Position numbers and translations under genes: made by a program
Notes under the pieces: generated by a model
Seen by the model: the letters and a program-made list of their open reading frames with translations, nothing else
The model's database searches: none
Told to the model about the DNA's origin: nothing
Part shown: one piece after another, positions 28,756 to 38,313 of the stretch
How positions within the stretch are numbered: position 1 is the stretch's first letter
Layout: every line of letters begins with the position of its first letter
Origin: Streptococcus porcinus
Lineage (GTDB): Bacteria; Bacillota; Bacilli; Lactobacillales; Streptococcaceae
DNA length: 64,000 nt
Direction: 5' to 3'
Assembly: GCF_900475415.1 (NCBI RefSeq)
Contig: NZ_LS483388.1
Location: forward strand, 854,001-918,000

Positions 28756-30033
28756 ATGAATAAAAAAATTCTAATTGTAAATGTCAATTCTATTTATCAA
28801 GAAAATGCTACAGGAATAACTTTAAGGTCAATTTTCGAAGAGCTAGATTCTGATTATTTGATGGAGCTATTTTGGGATGGAGAAAATAACAAGTCGGTGC
28901 CTATAAAATCTTATAAACTCAAATATAAATCATTCAGTTTAGGTAGTAGTTTAGTTAAATTACGTAAAAGTAAGTTGAATGAAAATATAAAAAAAAGCGA
29001 ACAAAATAACAATAGTCGAAAAACAAAAAGAGGTTATTTTTCTTATTTGAGACAATATATTGCTTTGCTTTCAGATCAAGCTCCGATTTGTATCAACCAT
29101 TATATTTATGAGAAAATTGAGGAATTTAAACCTGATGTTATTTATACTTTAGGAGCAAGTGTGAATGCTTTAAAATTATCCTATGATTTATCTATAAAAT
29201 ATAGTGTACCAATCGTTATACACCATATGGATAATTGGCTTCACTCAATACAATGGGAAGATAACTTGTTGCTCTCTTCATATGTAAAAAAATTAAGAGC
29301 TTATTGCTTTCTATGTTATAGTCGTAGTAGTAATAGTATTGCAATAAGTGAAAATATGGCTGAAGATTTCACTATAGAAACTGGGATTAAACATAGCGTA
29401 ATAATGAATAGCACTGAAATTTCCAAGTACAGTTGTGATCTCAAAAAAAACACTAAGTGTTTTAATATTATTTATGCGGGTGGCTTACATTTGGGAAGAT
29501 ATAAATCTTTGATTGAGCTGGGAAATGTAATTGAAAACCTGGGTTTGGAGAAAGAAAAAATTAGATTACATATTTATACTAACGATGAAAATATAGGTAG
29601 ATATGGATATTGTTTTGCTCATCTTAAAAGAACTATTTTACATAAATCGGTATCACATGATAAAATAACAGAAATTTATTCTAAGGCTGATGTCTTACTA
29701 CATGTTGAGACTACTAATTTAAACAGTACTGATTTTTTTAAATATTCAATTTCAACTAAAATTCCTGAATATTTATCAACAGGGAAACCAATTTTGTTAT
29801 ATTGTCCAGATGACATTTATTTGTATAAATTTATGAGTGTAAATAAATTAGCGGAAACTGTTAGCTCGATTTCAAATTTAAAAAAAGCTTTAGATAGGCT
29901 TTTTTTAAAGAATGAGTATGAATTAAAAAGCATTTCAAAACATAATAAAGAATACGCAATGTCAAATTTTAGTAAAGAGAGAGCACTAGAGATATTCTTG
30001 AAAGTAATAAATAATTCTAGTTTACCAAGTTAA
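28756..30033 (+). CDS. Glycosyltransferase-like protein (GT-B fold)
   Basis: A 425-residue protein. The N-terminal half (KKILIVNVNSIYQENATGITLRSIFEE) looks like a GT-B acceptor domain. The C-terminal half has FNIIYAGGLHLGRYKSLIELGNVI near residue 235 and KIPEYLSTGKPILLYCPDD near 335, which resemble the UDP-sugar site of GT4 enzymes. Donor unknown. The frame opens at a TTG at 28744, but GGAG at 28746-28749 sits seven bases before the ATG at 28756, so that ATG is the start. AT-rich coding. Confidence 0.7.
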   Translation: MNKKILIVNVNSIYQENATGITLRSIFEELDSDYLMELFWDGENNKSVPIKSYKLKYKSFSLGSSLVKLRKSKLNENIKKSEQNNNSRKTKRGYFSYLRQYIALLSDQAPICINHYIYEKIEEFKPDVIYTLGASVNALKLSYDLSIKYSVPIVIHHMDNWLHSIQWEDNLLLSSYVKKLRAYCFLCYSRSSNSIAISENMAEDFTIETGIKHSVIMNSTEISKYSCDLKKNTKCFNIIYAGGLHLGRYKSLIELGNVIENLGLEKEKIRLHIYTNDENIGRYGYCFAHLKRTILHKSVSHDKITEIYSKADVLLHVETTNLNSTDFFKYSISTKIPEYLSTGKPILLYCPDDIYLYKFMSVNKLAETVSSISNLKKALDRLFLKNEYELKSISKHNKEYAMSNFSKERALEIFLKVINNSSLPS

Positions 30034-30053
30034 TAATTATCAAGTGAGGAACC

Positions 30054-31082
30054 ATGAAAGAAAACTTTTTTAATATACCCATTGCTATATTTTTATTTAA
30101 AAGATCTAATACTGTTTTACAAATTATTAAAGTTTTAGAGAAAATTAAACCTAAAAAACTTTATTTAATAGGAGATGGACCACGCAACAAAAAAGAAGAA
30201 AAAACTATTCTTCAGACTCGTCAAGATGTTATAAATGCAGTAACTTGGGATTGTGAAGTTATCACAAATTTTTCTATAAATAACAGAGGTGTATTCCAGA
30301 ATATAGCTGGTGGTGCCAAGTGGGTTTTGGAAAGAGAAGAATCGGCTGTCTTTTTGGAAGATGACAATTTACCTGAGCATACTTTTTTTGAATATTGTAA
30401 AGATTTACTAGAAAAATATAAATATAATGATAAAATTTTTTGGATATGTGGAACAAATTATTTGGAGGATTACCAAACTAAAAATAATGAAAGTTACATA
30501 TTTACACAACAATTATTTCCTTGTGGTTGGGCTACTTGGAGCAGTAAATTCTCGAAGTATTATGATGATGATTTAAAGTGTTTAGAAAATGAGGAAACTT
30601 TAAAATTGATAAAAAAACAATACTTCAATAATAGTCTATTTAAGCAACAAATTAATAGTGGGGAGTATGAGTTGTACAGGCGATCTCAAGGACTTCCATA
30701 TGCATCATGGGATTTCCAAATGGCTCTTTCTATTAAAGCAAATGAACTTTTCGGAATAAGTCCTAAATATAATCAGATTGAAAATATTGGTGTAGATGAA
30801 TTTTCTATTCATGGTGGTAACTCTTTTTCGAATGAAATGACTAGAAGGTTTTGTACAATAAAGACTAAACCATTAGAATTTCCCTTAGTTCATCCGAGTG
30901 AGATTAAATTAGATGAAAAGTTTGAGAAGAGAACTGAAAAAATAATATTGTTTCCTTTAAAAGCTAGAATAAAATTTAGTATAGCTATTTTTATAAAAAA
31001 CTTATTTGGGTTAAATAAGTTTGAAAAATTCAATAAGGAGGCTATCAAGAATAAATGGTATGCAAAAAAAAATAAAATTTGA
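30054..31082 (+). CDS. Glycosyltransferase, GT-A-like (HlpA-related family)
   Basis: A 342-residue protein. KLYLIGDGPRN near residue 40 and AVFLEDDNLPEHTFFEYC near 105, with an acidic E-D-D cluster that could bind metal and nucleotide sugar, suggest a GT-A fold. QLFPCGWATWSSKFSKYYD near 155 is typical of the family-2-like proteins sometimes labelled 'hemolytic protein HlpA-like' in polysaccharide clusters. Probably adds one capsule sugar. A good ribosome site GTGAGG precedes it. The gene overlaps the next one by 23 bases. Confidence 0.7.
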   Translation: MKENFFNIPIAIFLFKRSNTVLQIIKVLEKIKPKKLYLIGDGPRNKKEEKTILQTRQDVINAVTWDCEVITNFSINNRGVFQNIAGGAKWVLEREESAVFLEDDNLPEHTFFEYCKDLLEKYKYNDKIFWICGTNYLEDYQTKNNESYIFTQQLFPCGWATWSSKFSKYYDDDLKCLENEETLKLIKKQYFNNSLFKQQINSGEYELYRRSQGLPYASWDFQMALSIKANELFGISPKYNQIENIGVDEFSIHGGNSFSNEMTRRFCTIKTKPLEFPLVHPSEIKLDEKFEKRTEKIILFPLKARIKFSIAIFIKNLFGLNKFEKFNKEAIKNKWYAKKNKI

Positions 31083-32313
31083 TTTATCTATCCTGAAATC
31101 ACTATTCTTGATTTTTTTAGTCATTATCAATAGTGGTTATATGTTGCAGGTTTCTGACAGTCCGTTAAAATTGAAAATACAATATTTTACAGCATTTGTT
31201 TTTATGATATTGCTATTTGATTATTTTATTATTAAAAAAAATATCTTTGTAAAAAATAAAATTCAAACTAAGTTGCTAATAATAGTTTTATCATGTTTGC
31301 TTACTATGATGGTAAATTTAGAGACTTATAGGAGTTATGTTTCTTTTCTTTCTATAGTATTTATTGCATTTTATATAGTGACTCAATATGAAAATGAGGT
31401 TGTCGCTAATACGTTTGTAAACGTTACCATTTTACTTTCAATAATTTCCTTATTTTACCTTTTTATAATAAAATTTTGGGGGATTCCTCATACTTCTTCT
31501 ACGATAACTGCTGGTATCACTATTAATCAATATTATGATTATAAACTATTCTTTTATCCTAAGCTTTTTGTTAGCGGTATAGGGAGAAATAGTAGTGTTT
31601 TTTGGGAACCAGGTTTATTCGCATCAATATTAATTTTTGCAATGATGCTTGAGACTATTTACAAAGAGAAAATTTCGACTTTGAAAATGATAGTTCTAAT
31701 TGTTACACTTTTTACTACACGGTCGACTGGCGGGATAATTTTACTATTGCCAATTTTCTTACTATTTCTTGATAGAAGAATCCAAAATAAGTTTTTAAGA
31801 ATATTTATTCCTATTGTTTTATGGTTGCTTGTTATTTTTGTGCTTTTTTTTCAAAATGAAATTCTTTTGTTTCTAGTGAAATCTTCACCTAAAATTTTTT
31901 CAAAATTGATTGAGAGTGGGTCAACAAAATCAACAAGGTTAATGTCTCCCATTTTAAATTTTAAAATTTTTCAAAAGTTTCCGATTTTTGGTGCAGGTTT
32001 GGTTGAAGGTACTAAACTTTATGTTGAAAATAAAAGAGCATTTCAGATTGATTCTCAAACATCAACATCTTTTGCAATGCTTGCTTATTTTGGGATTTTT
32101 GGTGCTTTATATTCATATTGGTGGTGCTCAGGGATACTTAAGAATAAAAATCAAAGTAATTTACAAAAAATTACTTTACTTATTATTGTTTTTATTATCC
32201 TTAATAAAGAACCTCACTTATCAATTATGTCGACATGGATTATTTTTTTCATGTATCAAAAAGAATTTTTTAATCAAATTTTACCAAATAGACGAGGAAA
32301 GTTTAGAAATTGA
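31060..32313 (+). CDS. wzy: Capsule repeat-unit polymerase Wzy
   Basis: A 417-residue integral membrane protein with about eleven hydrophobic segments and a larger external loop near residues 140-190. RNSSVFWEPGLFASI near residue 180 is a sequence commonly seen in O-antigen/capsule polymerases, and ARG-rich loops flank it. It would join repeat units on the outer face of the membrane. The ATG at 31060 is taken as start, though the AAGGAGG at 31035-31041 is rather far upstream; an in-frame TTG at 31021 is upstream of that site. Very AT-rich. Confidence 0.8.
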   Translation: MQKKIKFDLSILKSLFLIFLVIINSGYMLQVSDSPLKLKIQYFTAFVFMILLFDYFIIKKNIFVKNKIQTKLLIIVLSCLLTMMVNLETYRSYVSFLSIVFIAFYIVTQYENEVVANTFVNVTILLSIISLFYLFIIKFWGIPHTSSTITAGITINQYYDYKLFFYPKLFVSGIGRNSSVFWEPGLFASILIFAMMLETIYKEKISTLKMIVLIVTLFTTRSTGGIILLLPIFLLFLDRRIQNKFLRIFIPIVLWLLVIFVLFFQNEILLFLVKSSPKIFSKLIESGSTKSTRLMSPILNFKIFQKFPIFGAGLVEGTKLYVENKRAFQIDSQTSTSFAMLAYFGIFGALYSYWWCSGILKNKNQSNLQKITLLIIVFIILNKEPHLSIMSTWIIFFMYQKEFFNQILPNRRGKFRN

Positions 32314-33755
32314 TAAAATTATTTTATAAAAAAAGGCTTCCTGAAGCGATGGTTTCAGCAGTAGTGTATACGATTTCTACCATTTTTACCAGAGGTTTAG
32401 CAATTATTACTGTACCTATTTTTACTCGTATAATGAGTAGTGATCAGATTGGAATCGTAAATCTGTATAACTCATGGTACGCAATGTTAAGTGTTGTTAC
32501 TACGTTATCATTAACTTCAGGTGGCTTCGCAATTGCAATGAAGGAATATGCAAACTCAAGAGATGAGTACCAATCTTCAATATTAACATTGACATCATTG
32601 GTAAGTCTTTGTTTATTTTTAATTTATTATTTTAAACAAAGTTTTTGGCAGAGGATTACCGGTTTATCTCATAATTTATTATTAATGATGTTTATTACCT
32701 TTCTTTTTGCTCCTGCATATGATTTTTGGTTAGCAAGGCAACGTTTTGAATATAAATACAAACTATCTGGGTTTGTATCAATATTATCTGCACTACTTAC
32801 TTCAATAGCTTCTGTTGTAATAGTATTGAAATTTCAACATTACAAATATTTAGGTGAATTACGCATTTTGACTAATTATACAGTTAGTGTTTGTTTCTGT
32901 TTTGTTATTTGGTTGATAATATTCTTTAGAGGAAAAGTTTTTTATAATAAAGAATATTGGATAAATTCATTAACTTTAAGTATCCCGTTAGTAGGGTACT
33001 CAATTGCTGGGCAGGTATTAAATGTATCTGATAGACTTTTGATAAGTAAACTTGTTAATAATAGTGCCGTTGGTATTTACAGCATTCTATATACAGTAAG
33101 TTCACTTTCGTTATTAGTTTGGCAAGCAATAAACGCTTCATTTATACCATATTTATTTCAAAATATTGGAGTTAATAATAGAGCTATTAAACAAATATCA
33201 ACATACTTAATGATTCTGTTTTCTCTCGTTGCAATTTTAATGACCTATTTTGCACCAGAAATTATTAAAGTGTTAGCAACAAGTGAATACTATCAGTCAA
33301 TATATATAATGCCACCGATAGCAGCTGGGGTTTATTTTACAACATTATCCAATATATACTCAAACTTAGCGATATATTATAAAAATACAAAATATGTTAT
33401 GTACCCTGCAATAATAGCTTCTATAGTAAATATTATTGGTAATTATATTTTGATACAGTTATTTGGATATGTTGCTGCTGCATATACCACTATGGTTTCA
33501 TATATTATTTTGGCCTACCTCCAATATTATTGGTCTAAAAAATTAATTATAAAAAATAATAAACACATTACTCAAATATATGATGATTCGTATCTATTAA
33601 AAATTTCAATTGCAACAGCTACAGTAATTTTATTCGGAATTGTTGTGTACAAAAATACATTAGCAAGGTACTGTTTGATTATAATATTTTCAGCTGTTAT
33701 CTTAGTAATTTCTAAAAAGATATACGAGCAATATGATTTAAAGATAAAAAAATAA
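32310..33755 (+). CDS. wzx: Repeat-unit flippase Wzx
   Basis: A 481-residue membrane protein of the MOP/polysaccharide transporter superfamily, with about 12-14 membrane helices. The N-terminal AVVYTISTIFTRGLAIITVPIFTRIMSSDQIGIVNLY segment is typical of Wzx proteins. It flips the lipid-linked repeat unit to the outer face. Start is TTG, four bases overlapping wzy, with GAGGAAAG eight bases upstream; the first in-frame ATG is only 13 codons later. Confidence 0.88.
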   Translation: MIKLFYKKRLPEAMVSAVVYTISTIFTRGLAIITVPIFTRIMSSDQIGIVNLYNSWYAMLSVVTTLSLTSGGFAIAMKEYANSRDEYQSSILTLTSLVSLCLFLIYYFKQSFWQRITGLSHNLLLMMFITFLFAPAYDFWLARQRFEYKYKLSGFVSILSALLTSIASVVIVLKFQHYKYLGELRILTNYTVSVCFCFVIWLIIFFRGKVFYNKEYWINSLTLSIPLVGYSIAGQVLNVSDRLLISKLVNNSAVGIYSILYTVSSLSLLVWQAINASFIPYLFQNIGVNNRAIKQISTYLMILFSLVAILMTYFAPEIIKVLATSEYYQSIYIMPPIAAGVYFTTLSNIYSNLAIYYKNTKYVMYPAIIASIVNIIGNYILIQLFGYVAAAYTTMVSYIILAYLQYYWSKKLIIKNNKHITQIYDDSYLLKISIATATVILFGIVVYKNTLARYCLIIIFSAVILVISKKIYEQYDLKIKK

Positions 33756-33771
33756 AAACGAGGAGAATATC

Positions 33772-34806
33772 ATGTCACTATTTTTAAATAAAACGTTACT
33801 CATCACTGGTGGTACAGGTTCTTTTGGTAATGCTGTATTAGATAGATTTTTGACATCAGATATTGGGGAGATTAGAATTTTCTCACGTGATGAAAAAAAA
33901 CAAGATGATATGCGCCATAAGTATCAAGTGAAATATCCAGCTTTTGCTGATAAGATTAAATTTTATCTTGGAGACGTGAGAGATATTAATTCTGTGCGTA
34001 CTGCCATGGTTGGTGTAGACTATGTGTTTCATGCGGCTGCTTTGAAACAAGTACCATCTTGTGAATTTTTCCCAATTGAGGCCGTAAAAACAAATGTTTT
34101 AGGGACAGAAAATGTTTTAAATGCTGCAATTGAAGCAAAAGTGGAGAATGTTGTTTGTTTATCTACTGATAAGGCAGCTTACCCAGTAAACGCAATGGGA
34201 ACATCTAAAGCGATGATGGAAAAAGTAGTTGTTGCAAAGGCCAGACAAAGTAAAGACACTAAGATTTCATGTACTCGCTATGGGAATGTTATGTGTAGTA
34301 GGGGATCAGTTATTCCACTGTGGATTGATCAAATAAAAGCTGGAAATGCAATAACTATTACGGAACCAACAATGACTCGTTTTATAATGTCTTTAGATGA
34401 AGCGGTTGATTTAGTTCTTTTTGCATTTGAAAACGCGGTTTCAGGTGATATTTTGGTACAAAAAGCTCCTGCTTGTACTATTGAAACGCAAGCAAAGGCA
34501 GTGATGAAACTGTTTGGCGGTCAGCTAGAGGATATTAAGGTCATTGGAATTCGTCATGGAGAAAAAATGTATGAGACTCTTTTGACAAATGAAGAGTGTG
34601 CTAACGCTATTGATATGGGTGATTTCTATCGTGTTCCAAGTGATAAACGTGGTTTAAATTATGATAAATATTTTAATGAAGGTGATACAGAAAGAATTGA
34701 ACTAACGGAATTTAATAGTCATAATACTCAGTTGTTAAATCTTGAGGAAACTAAAGAAAAAATTGCTGCACTTTCTTATATTCAAGAAAGACTAAGAGAA
34801 GAGTGA
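33772..34806 (+). CDS. capE: UDP-GlcNAc 4,6-dehydratase/5-epimerase CapE (FnlA type)
   Basis: A 344-residue SDR enzyme, first of three for UDP-L-FucNAc. GGTGSFG at 13-19 binds NADP, STDK is at 131-134, and M142-x3-K146 replaces Y-x3-K as in S. aureus CapE and Pseudomonas WbjB. It inverts C5 while making the 4-keto-6-deoxy sugar. It lies upstream of capG and capF homologues in the same operon, and G+C content rises again here relative to wzy/wzx. Confidence 0.92.
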   Translation: MSLFLNKTLLITGGTGSFGNAVLDRFLTSDIGEIRIFSRDEKKQDDMRHKYQVKYPAFADKIKFYLGDVRDINSVRTAMVGVDYVFHAAALKQVPSCEFFPIEAVKTNVLGTENVLNAAIEAKVENVVCLSTDKAAYPVNAMGTSKAMMEKVVVAKARQSKDTKISCTRYGNVMCSRGSVIPLWIDQIKAGNAITITEPTMTRFIMSLDEAVDLVLFAFENAVSGDILVQKAPACTIETQAKAVMKLFGGQLEDIKVIGIRHGEKMYETLLTNEECANAIDMGDFYRVPSDKRGLNYDKYFNEGDTERIELTEFNSHNTQLLNLEETKEKIAALSYIQERLREE

Positions 34807-34824
34807 GTTAGAGGATACTATCAA

Positions 34825-36000
34825 ATGAGTAAATACGAAATGCTAAGTTGGAAGGATAATGACAAGTTAAAGCTTTTAATAATTGTTGGAACTCGTCCAG
34901 AAATAATTAGGCTTTCTGAGGTGATAAAAAAATCTAGACGATATTTTGATGTTATCCTAGCCCATACGGGTCAAAATTATGATTACAATCTTAATGAAGT
35001 ATTCTTTAAAGATTTAGATTTAGAAGAACCAGACGTTTACCTTAATGCGGTGGGTGAGCATCTAGGTGCTACAATGGGAAATATTATTTCAGAAAGTTAT
35101 GATTTAATGTCTACAATTGCTCCAGATGCAGTTTTGGTATTAGGAGATACCAATTCATGTTTATCTGTCATCGGTGCTAAAAGGCTTCATATTCCCATTT
35201 TCCATATGGAAGCAGGAAATAGGAGTAAAGATGAGTGTCTTCCAGAAGAAACTAATCGCCGTATTGTAGATATTATTTCTGATGTTAATCTAGCTTATTC
35301 TGAACATGCGAGAAAATACCTTGCTGATACGGGGCTACCTAAAGAGAGAACCTACGTTACAGGCTCTCCAATGGCAGAAGTCTTAAAAGCTAATTTAACT
35401 AAAATTCAAACTTCAGACATACATAAAAAGCTTAGCCTTGAGAAAGGGAAATATATTCTTCTTTCTGCACACAGGGAAGAAAATATTGATACTGATAAGA
35501 ATTTTCTAAGTTTATTCAATGCTATAAATAAGCTAGCGGAAAAATATGATATGCCAATATTATATTCTTGTCATCCACGTAGTAAAAATAAAATTTCAGC
35601 AATGGGTTTCCAGTTAGATAAGAGAGTTATTCAACACGAACCGTTAGGCTTCCATGATTATAATTGTTTACAAATGAACGCTTTTGCAGTTGTATCTGAT
35701 TCGGGAACTTTACCAGAAGAATCAAGTTATTTTACGTCAGTTGGTAAATCTATTCCAGCAGTTTGCATTCGTACTAGTACAGAACGTCCAGAGGCTTTAG
35801 ACAAAGGAACATTTGTTTTATCTGGAATTGATGAAAAAGGGTTACTTCAAGCTGTAGAAGTAGCAGTTGAAATGAACAAAAATCAGCATGTTGGGCTACC
35901 TGTTCCGGATTATGTTGATGAAAATGTGTCAGATAAAGTAATAAAAATTATTCAATCTTATACAAATATTGTTAATAAAATGGTTTGGCGTAAAGATTAG
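34825..36000 (+). CDS. capG: UDP-L-FucNAc-forming 2-epimerase CapG (FnlC type)
   Basis: A 391-residue non-hydrolysing UDP-HexNAc 2-epimerase. LIIVGTRPEIIRLSEVI near residue 18, HTGQNYD near 48, HMEAGNRSKDECLPEETNRRIVD near 130 and SDSGTLPEESSYF near 292 match the CapG/WbjD/FnlC group; the extended RSKDECLPEE is a variant typical of this branch. It converts UDP-L-PneNAc to UDP-L-FucNAc, the last step of the pathway. The order capE-capG-capF differs from the S. aureus order E-F-G. Confidence 0.9.
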   Translation: MSKYEMLSWKDNDKLKLLIIVGTRPEIIRLSEVIKKSRRYFDVILAHTGQNYDYNLNEVFFKDLDLEEPDVYLNAVGEHLGATMGNIISESYDLMSTIAPDAVLVLGDTNSCLSVIGAKRLHIPIFHMEAGNRSKDECLPEETNRRIVDIISDVNLAYSEHARKYLADTGLPKERTYVTGSPMAEVLKANLTKIQTSDIHKKLSLEKGKYILLSAHREENIDTDKNFLSLFNAINKLAEKYDMPILYSCHPRSKNKISAMGFQLDKRVIQHEPLGFHDYNCLQMNAFAVVSDSGTLPEESSYFTSVGKSIPAVCIRTSTERPEALDKGTFVLSGIDEKGLLQAVEVAVEMNKNQHVGLPVPDYVDENVSDKVIKIIQSYTNIVNKMVWRKD

Positions 36001-36023
36001 ATTATTTATCTTAGGAGAATTGA

Positions 36024-37220
36024 ATGAGAGTCTTAGTTACAGGCGCAAAAGGAATGGTTGGTACTGCCCTAGTCAATCAACTTAGAAATATTAGAGACAA
36101 CAAAAACAGAACACGGTCTGATTTAAAGATTGATGATATTTTTGAATATGATATGGATTCAACCGTTGATGACTTAGAATATTTCTGCCAAAATTCAGAT
36201 TTTATATTTAATTTAGCTGGTGTTAATCGGCCAAAAAATACGAAAGAATTTATGGCGGGAAATTTTGGCTTTGCAAGCACATTATTAGACACGCTAAAAA
36301 AATATAATAATAAGGCACCTATTATGCTTTCCTCATCAATTCAGGCGACCTTAGTTGGTAGATATGCTGATGGTGACTATGGGAAGAGTAAACTAGCTGG
36401 TGAGAATTTATTCTTTGAATATGCTAAGTCAGAAGGTGTTAAAGTAGCTGTATATAGGTTTCCAAATTTAATGGGGCATTCAAAACCAAATTATAATTCA
36501 GCAGTATCCACTTTTTGTCATGCTATAGCAAACGATTTAGAATATACTGTCAGTGACAGAAATGTTAAGATAGAACTATTATACATTGATGATCTGATAG
36601 AAGGTATGCTAGACTTGTTAGAAAATAAGGAAGTAAGATGTGACTATGATGGTGTCGTTCCTCAACCTTATTTACATGGTAAGTATTGTTATATTCCTAA
36701 AACCCATGTAGTAACATTAGGTGAAATTGTTGATTTATTAGAAAAATTCAAACAGCAACCTATTAATTTATTGATGCCAAAAATTCCGGAAGGGTCCTTT
36801 GCAAAAAAATTATTCTCCCTATATTTAACTTACCTACCCATCAATAAATTTAGTTACCCTTTAAAAATGAATATTGATGACAGAGGATCATTTACTGAAT
36901 TAGTTCATACAGAGGATTGCGGCCAAGTAAGTATTAATATTAGTAAGCCGGGTATTACCAAGGGACAGCATTGGCATAGTAGTAAGTGGGAGCAATTTAT
37001 CGTTGTGAGTGGTCATGGTTTAATTCAAGAAAGAAATATTGTAACCGGAGAAATTGTTGAGTTTGAAGTTTCAGGTGATAAAATTGAAGCAATCTATATG
37101 GTTCCGGGTTGGACTCATAATATTATTAACTTATCTGAAACAGATAATCTTGTAACCGTTATGACTTGTAATGAGATATTTGATCCTGAACATCCGGACA
37201 CTTATTTTGAAGAAGTTTAG
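36024..37220 (+). CDS. capF: Bifunctional reductase CapF (FnlB type) with cupin domain
   Basis: A 398-residue protein. Residues 1-240 are an SDR reductase (GAKGMVG at 7-13, S-S near 110, Y-x3-K in YGKSK near 120). Residues 280-398 are a cupin (GQHWHSSKWEQFIVVSGHG with metal-binding His and Glu). In S. aureus CapF the cupin epimerises C3 and the SDR reduces C4 to give UDP-L-6-deoxy-TalNAc or its epimer, which CapG then converts to UDP-L-FucNAc. AGGAG precedes the ATG. Confidence 0.92.
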   Translation: MRVLVTGAKGMVGTALVNQLRNIRDNKNRTRSDLKIDDIFEYDMDSTVDDLEYFCQNSDFIFNLAGVNRPKNTKEFMAGNFGFASTLLDTLKKYNNKAPIMLSSSIQATLVGRYADGDYGKSKLAGENLFFEYAKSEGVKVAVYRFPNLMGHSKPNYNSAVSTFCHAIANDLEYTVSDRNVKIELLYIDDLIEGMLDLLENKEVRCDYDGVVPQPYLHGKYCYIPKTHVVTLGEIVDLLEKFKQQPINLLMPKIPEGSFAKKLFSLYLTYLPINKFSYPLKMNIDDRGSFTELVHTEDCGQVSINISKPGITKGQHWHSSKWEQFIVVSGHGLIQERNIVTGEIVEFEVSGDKIEAIYMVPGWTHNIINLSETDNLVTVMTCNEIFDPEHPDTYFEEV

Positions 37221-37244
37221 AGAATACTTTATAGAGTGGATAGT

Positions 37245-38312
37245 ATGGAATTAAAAGTAACCAATAAAAAAATCTTAGTCACAGGCGCTGCTGGTTTCAT
37301 TGGGAGTAACCTTGTACTTGAACTATTAAAAGAAGAACATGTTGGTCATATTATCGGTCTTGATAATATGAATGATTATTATGATGTGTCTTTAAAGGAA
37401 TTTCGTCTTAATCAGATTAATAATCTTGCAAAAACTAGTAAGTCTAAGTGGACTTTTATCAAAGGTTCAATTGCTGATAGAACACTCGTAGATGACATTT
37501 TTACAACTTATAAGCCTGATATTGTTGTGAATTTAGCGGCACAAGCGGGGGTGAGGTATTCTATTTCACATCCTGATATTTATATTGAAAGTAATATTAT
37601 TGGCTTTTACAATATTTTGGAAGCCTGTCGACATAATCCTGTCGAACATCTTGTTTATGCGTCCTCATCATCTGTATATGGATCAAATGCCAAAATTCCT
37701 TATAGTACGGAAGATAAGGTAGATAGTCCTGTATCGTTATATGCTGCGACTAAGAAGTCTAATGAGCTATTAGCACATTCTTATAGTAAACTGTATAATA
37801 TTCCTTCAACTGGCTTGCGATTCTTTACTGTTTATGGACCTGCAGGTCGTCCTGATATGGCATACTTTGGTTTTACCAATAAATTAATTAAAGGTGAAAC
37901 AATTCAAATTTTTAATTACGGAAATTGTAAGCGTGATTTTACTTATGTTGACGACATTGTCAAAGGCATTACTTTAGTGATGAATGGCGCTCCCAAAAGA
38001 AGTCAAGGTGAAGATGGTTTGCCAATTCCTCCGTATGCTATTTATAATATAGGCAATAGCCACCCAGAAAACTTACTTGATTTTGTTACAATTCTTCAGG
38101 AAGAATTAATCGCAGCAGGAGTATTACCTCATAATTATGACTTTGAGTCTCACAAAGAACTTGTAGCAATGCAGCCAGGAGACGTTGCTGTTACCTATGC
38201 TGATACTAGTGCACTGGAAAAGGAGTTTGGTTACACCCCTAATACAAGTCTTCGCCAAGGGTTGAAACAATTTGCTGAATGGTATTATGACTTCTATGTG
38301 AAAGGACAATAA
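37245..38312 (+). CDS. UDP-glucuronate 4-epimerase-like enzyme (CapI type)
   Basis: A 355-residue extended [13 protein letters not shown] near 14 binds NAD, and YAATKKSNE near 165 holds Y-x3-[18 protein letters not shown] near 45 is typical of UDP-glucuronate 4-epimerases (CapI/GlaE), which make UDP-galacturonate. The neighbouring UDP-glucose dehydrogenase supplies the substrate. The frame opens at GTG 37236; the ATG at 37245 is preferred. A UDP-glucose 4-epimerase activity cannot be excluded by eye. Confidence 0.85.
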   Translation: MELKVTNKKILVTGAAGFIGSNLVLELLKEEHVGHIIGLDNMNDYYDVSLKEFRLNQINNLAKTSKSKWTFIKGSIADRTLVDDIFTTYKPDIVVNLAAQAGVRYSISHPDIYIESNIIGFYNILEACRHNPVEHLVYASSSSVYGSNAKIPYSTEDKVDSPVSLYAATKKSNELLAHSYSKLYNIPSTGLRFFTVYGPAGRPDMAYFGFTNKLIKGETIQIFNYGNCKRDFTYVDDIVKGITLVMNGAPKRSQGEDGLPIPPYAIYNIGNSHPENLLDFVTILQEELIAAGVLPHNYDFESHKELVAMQPGDVAVTYADTSALEKEFGYTPNTSLRQGLKQFAEWYYDFYVKGQ

Positions 38313-38313
38313 C

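Noticed and set aside
31988..32329. 113-codon frame inside wzy and wzx
   Set aside because: Alternative frame of AT-rich membrane-protein genes; no ribosome site.
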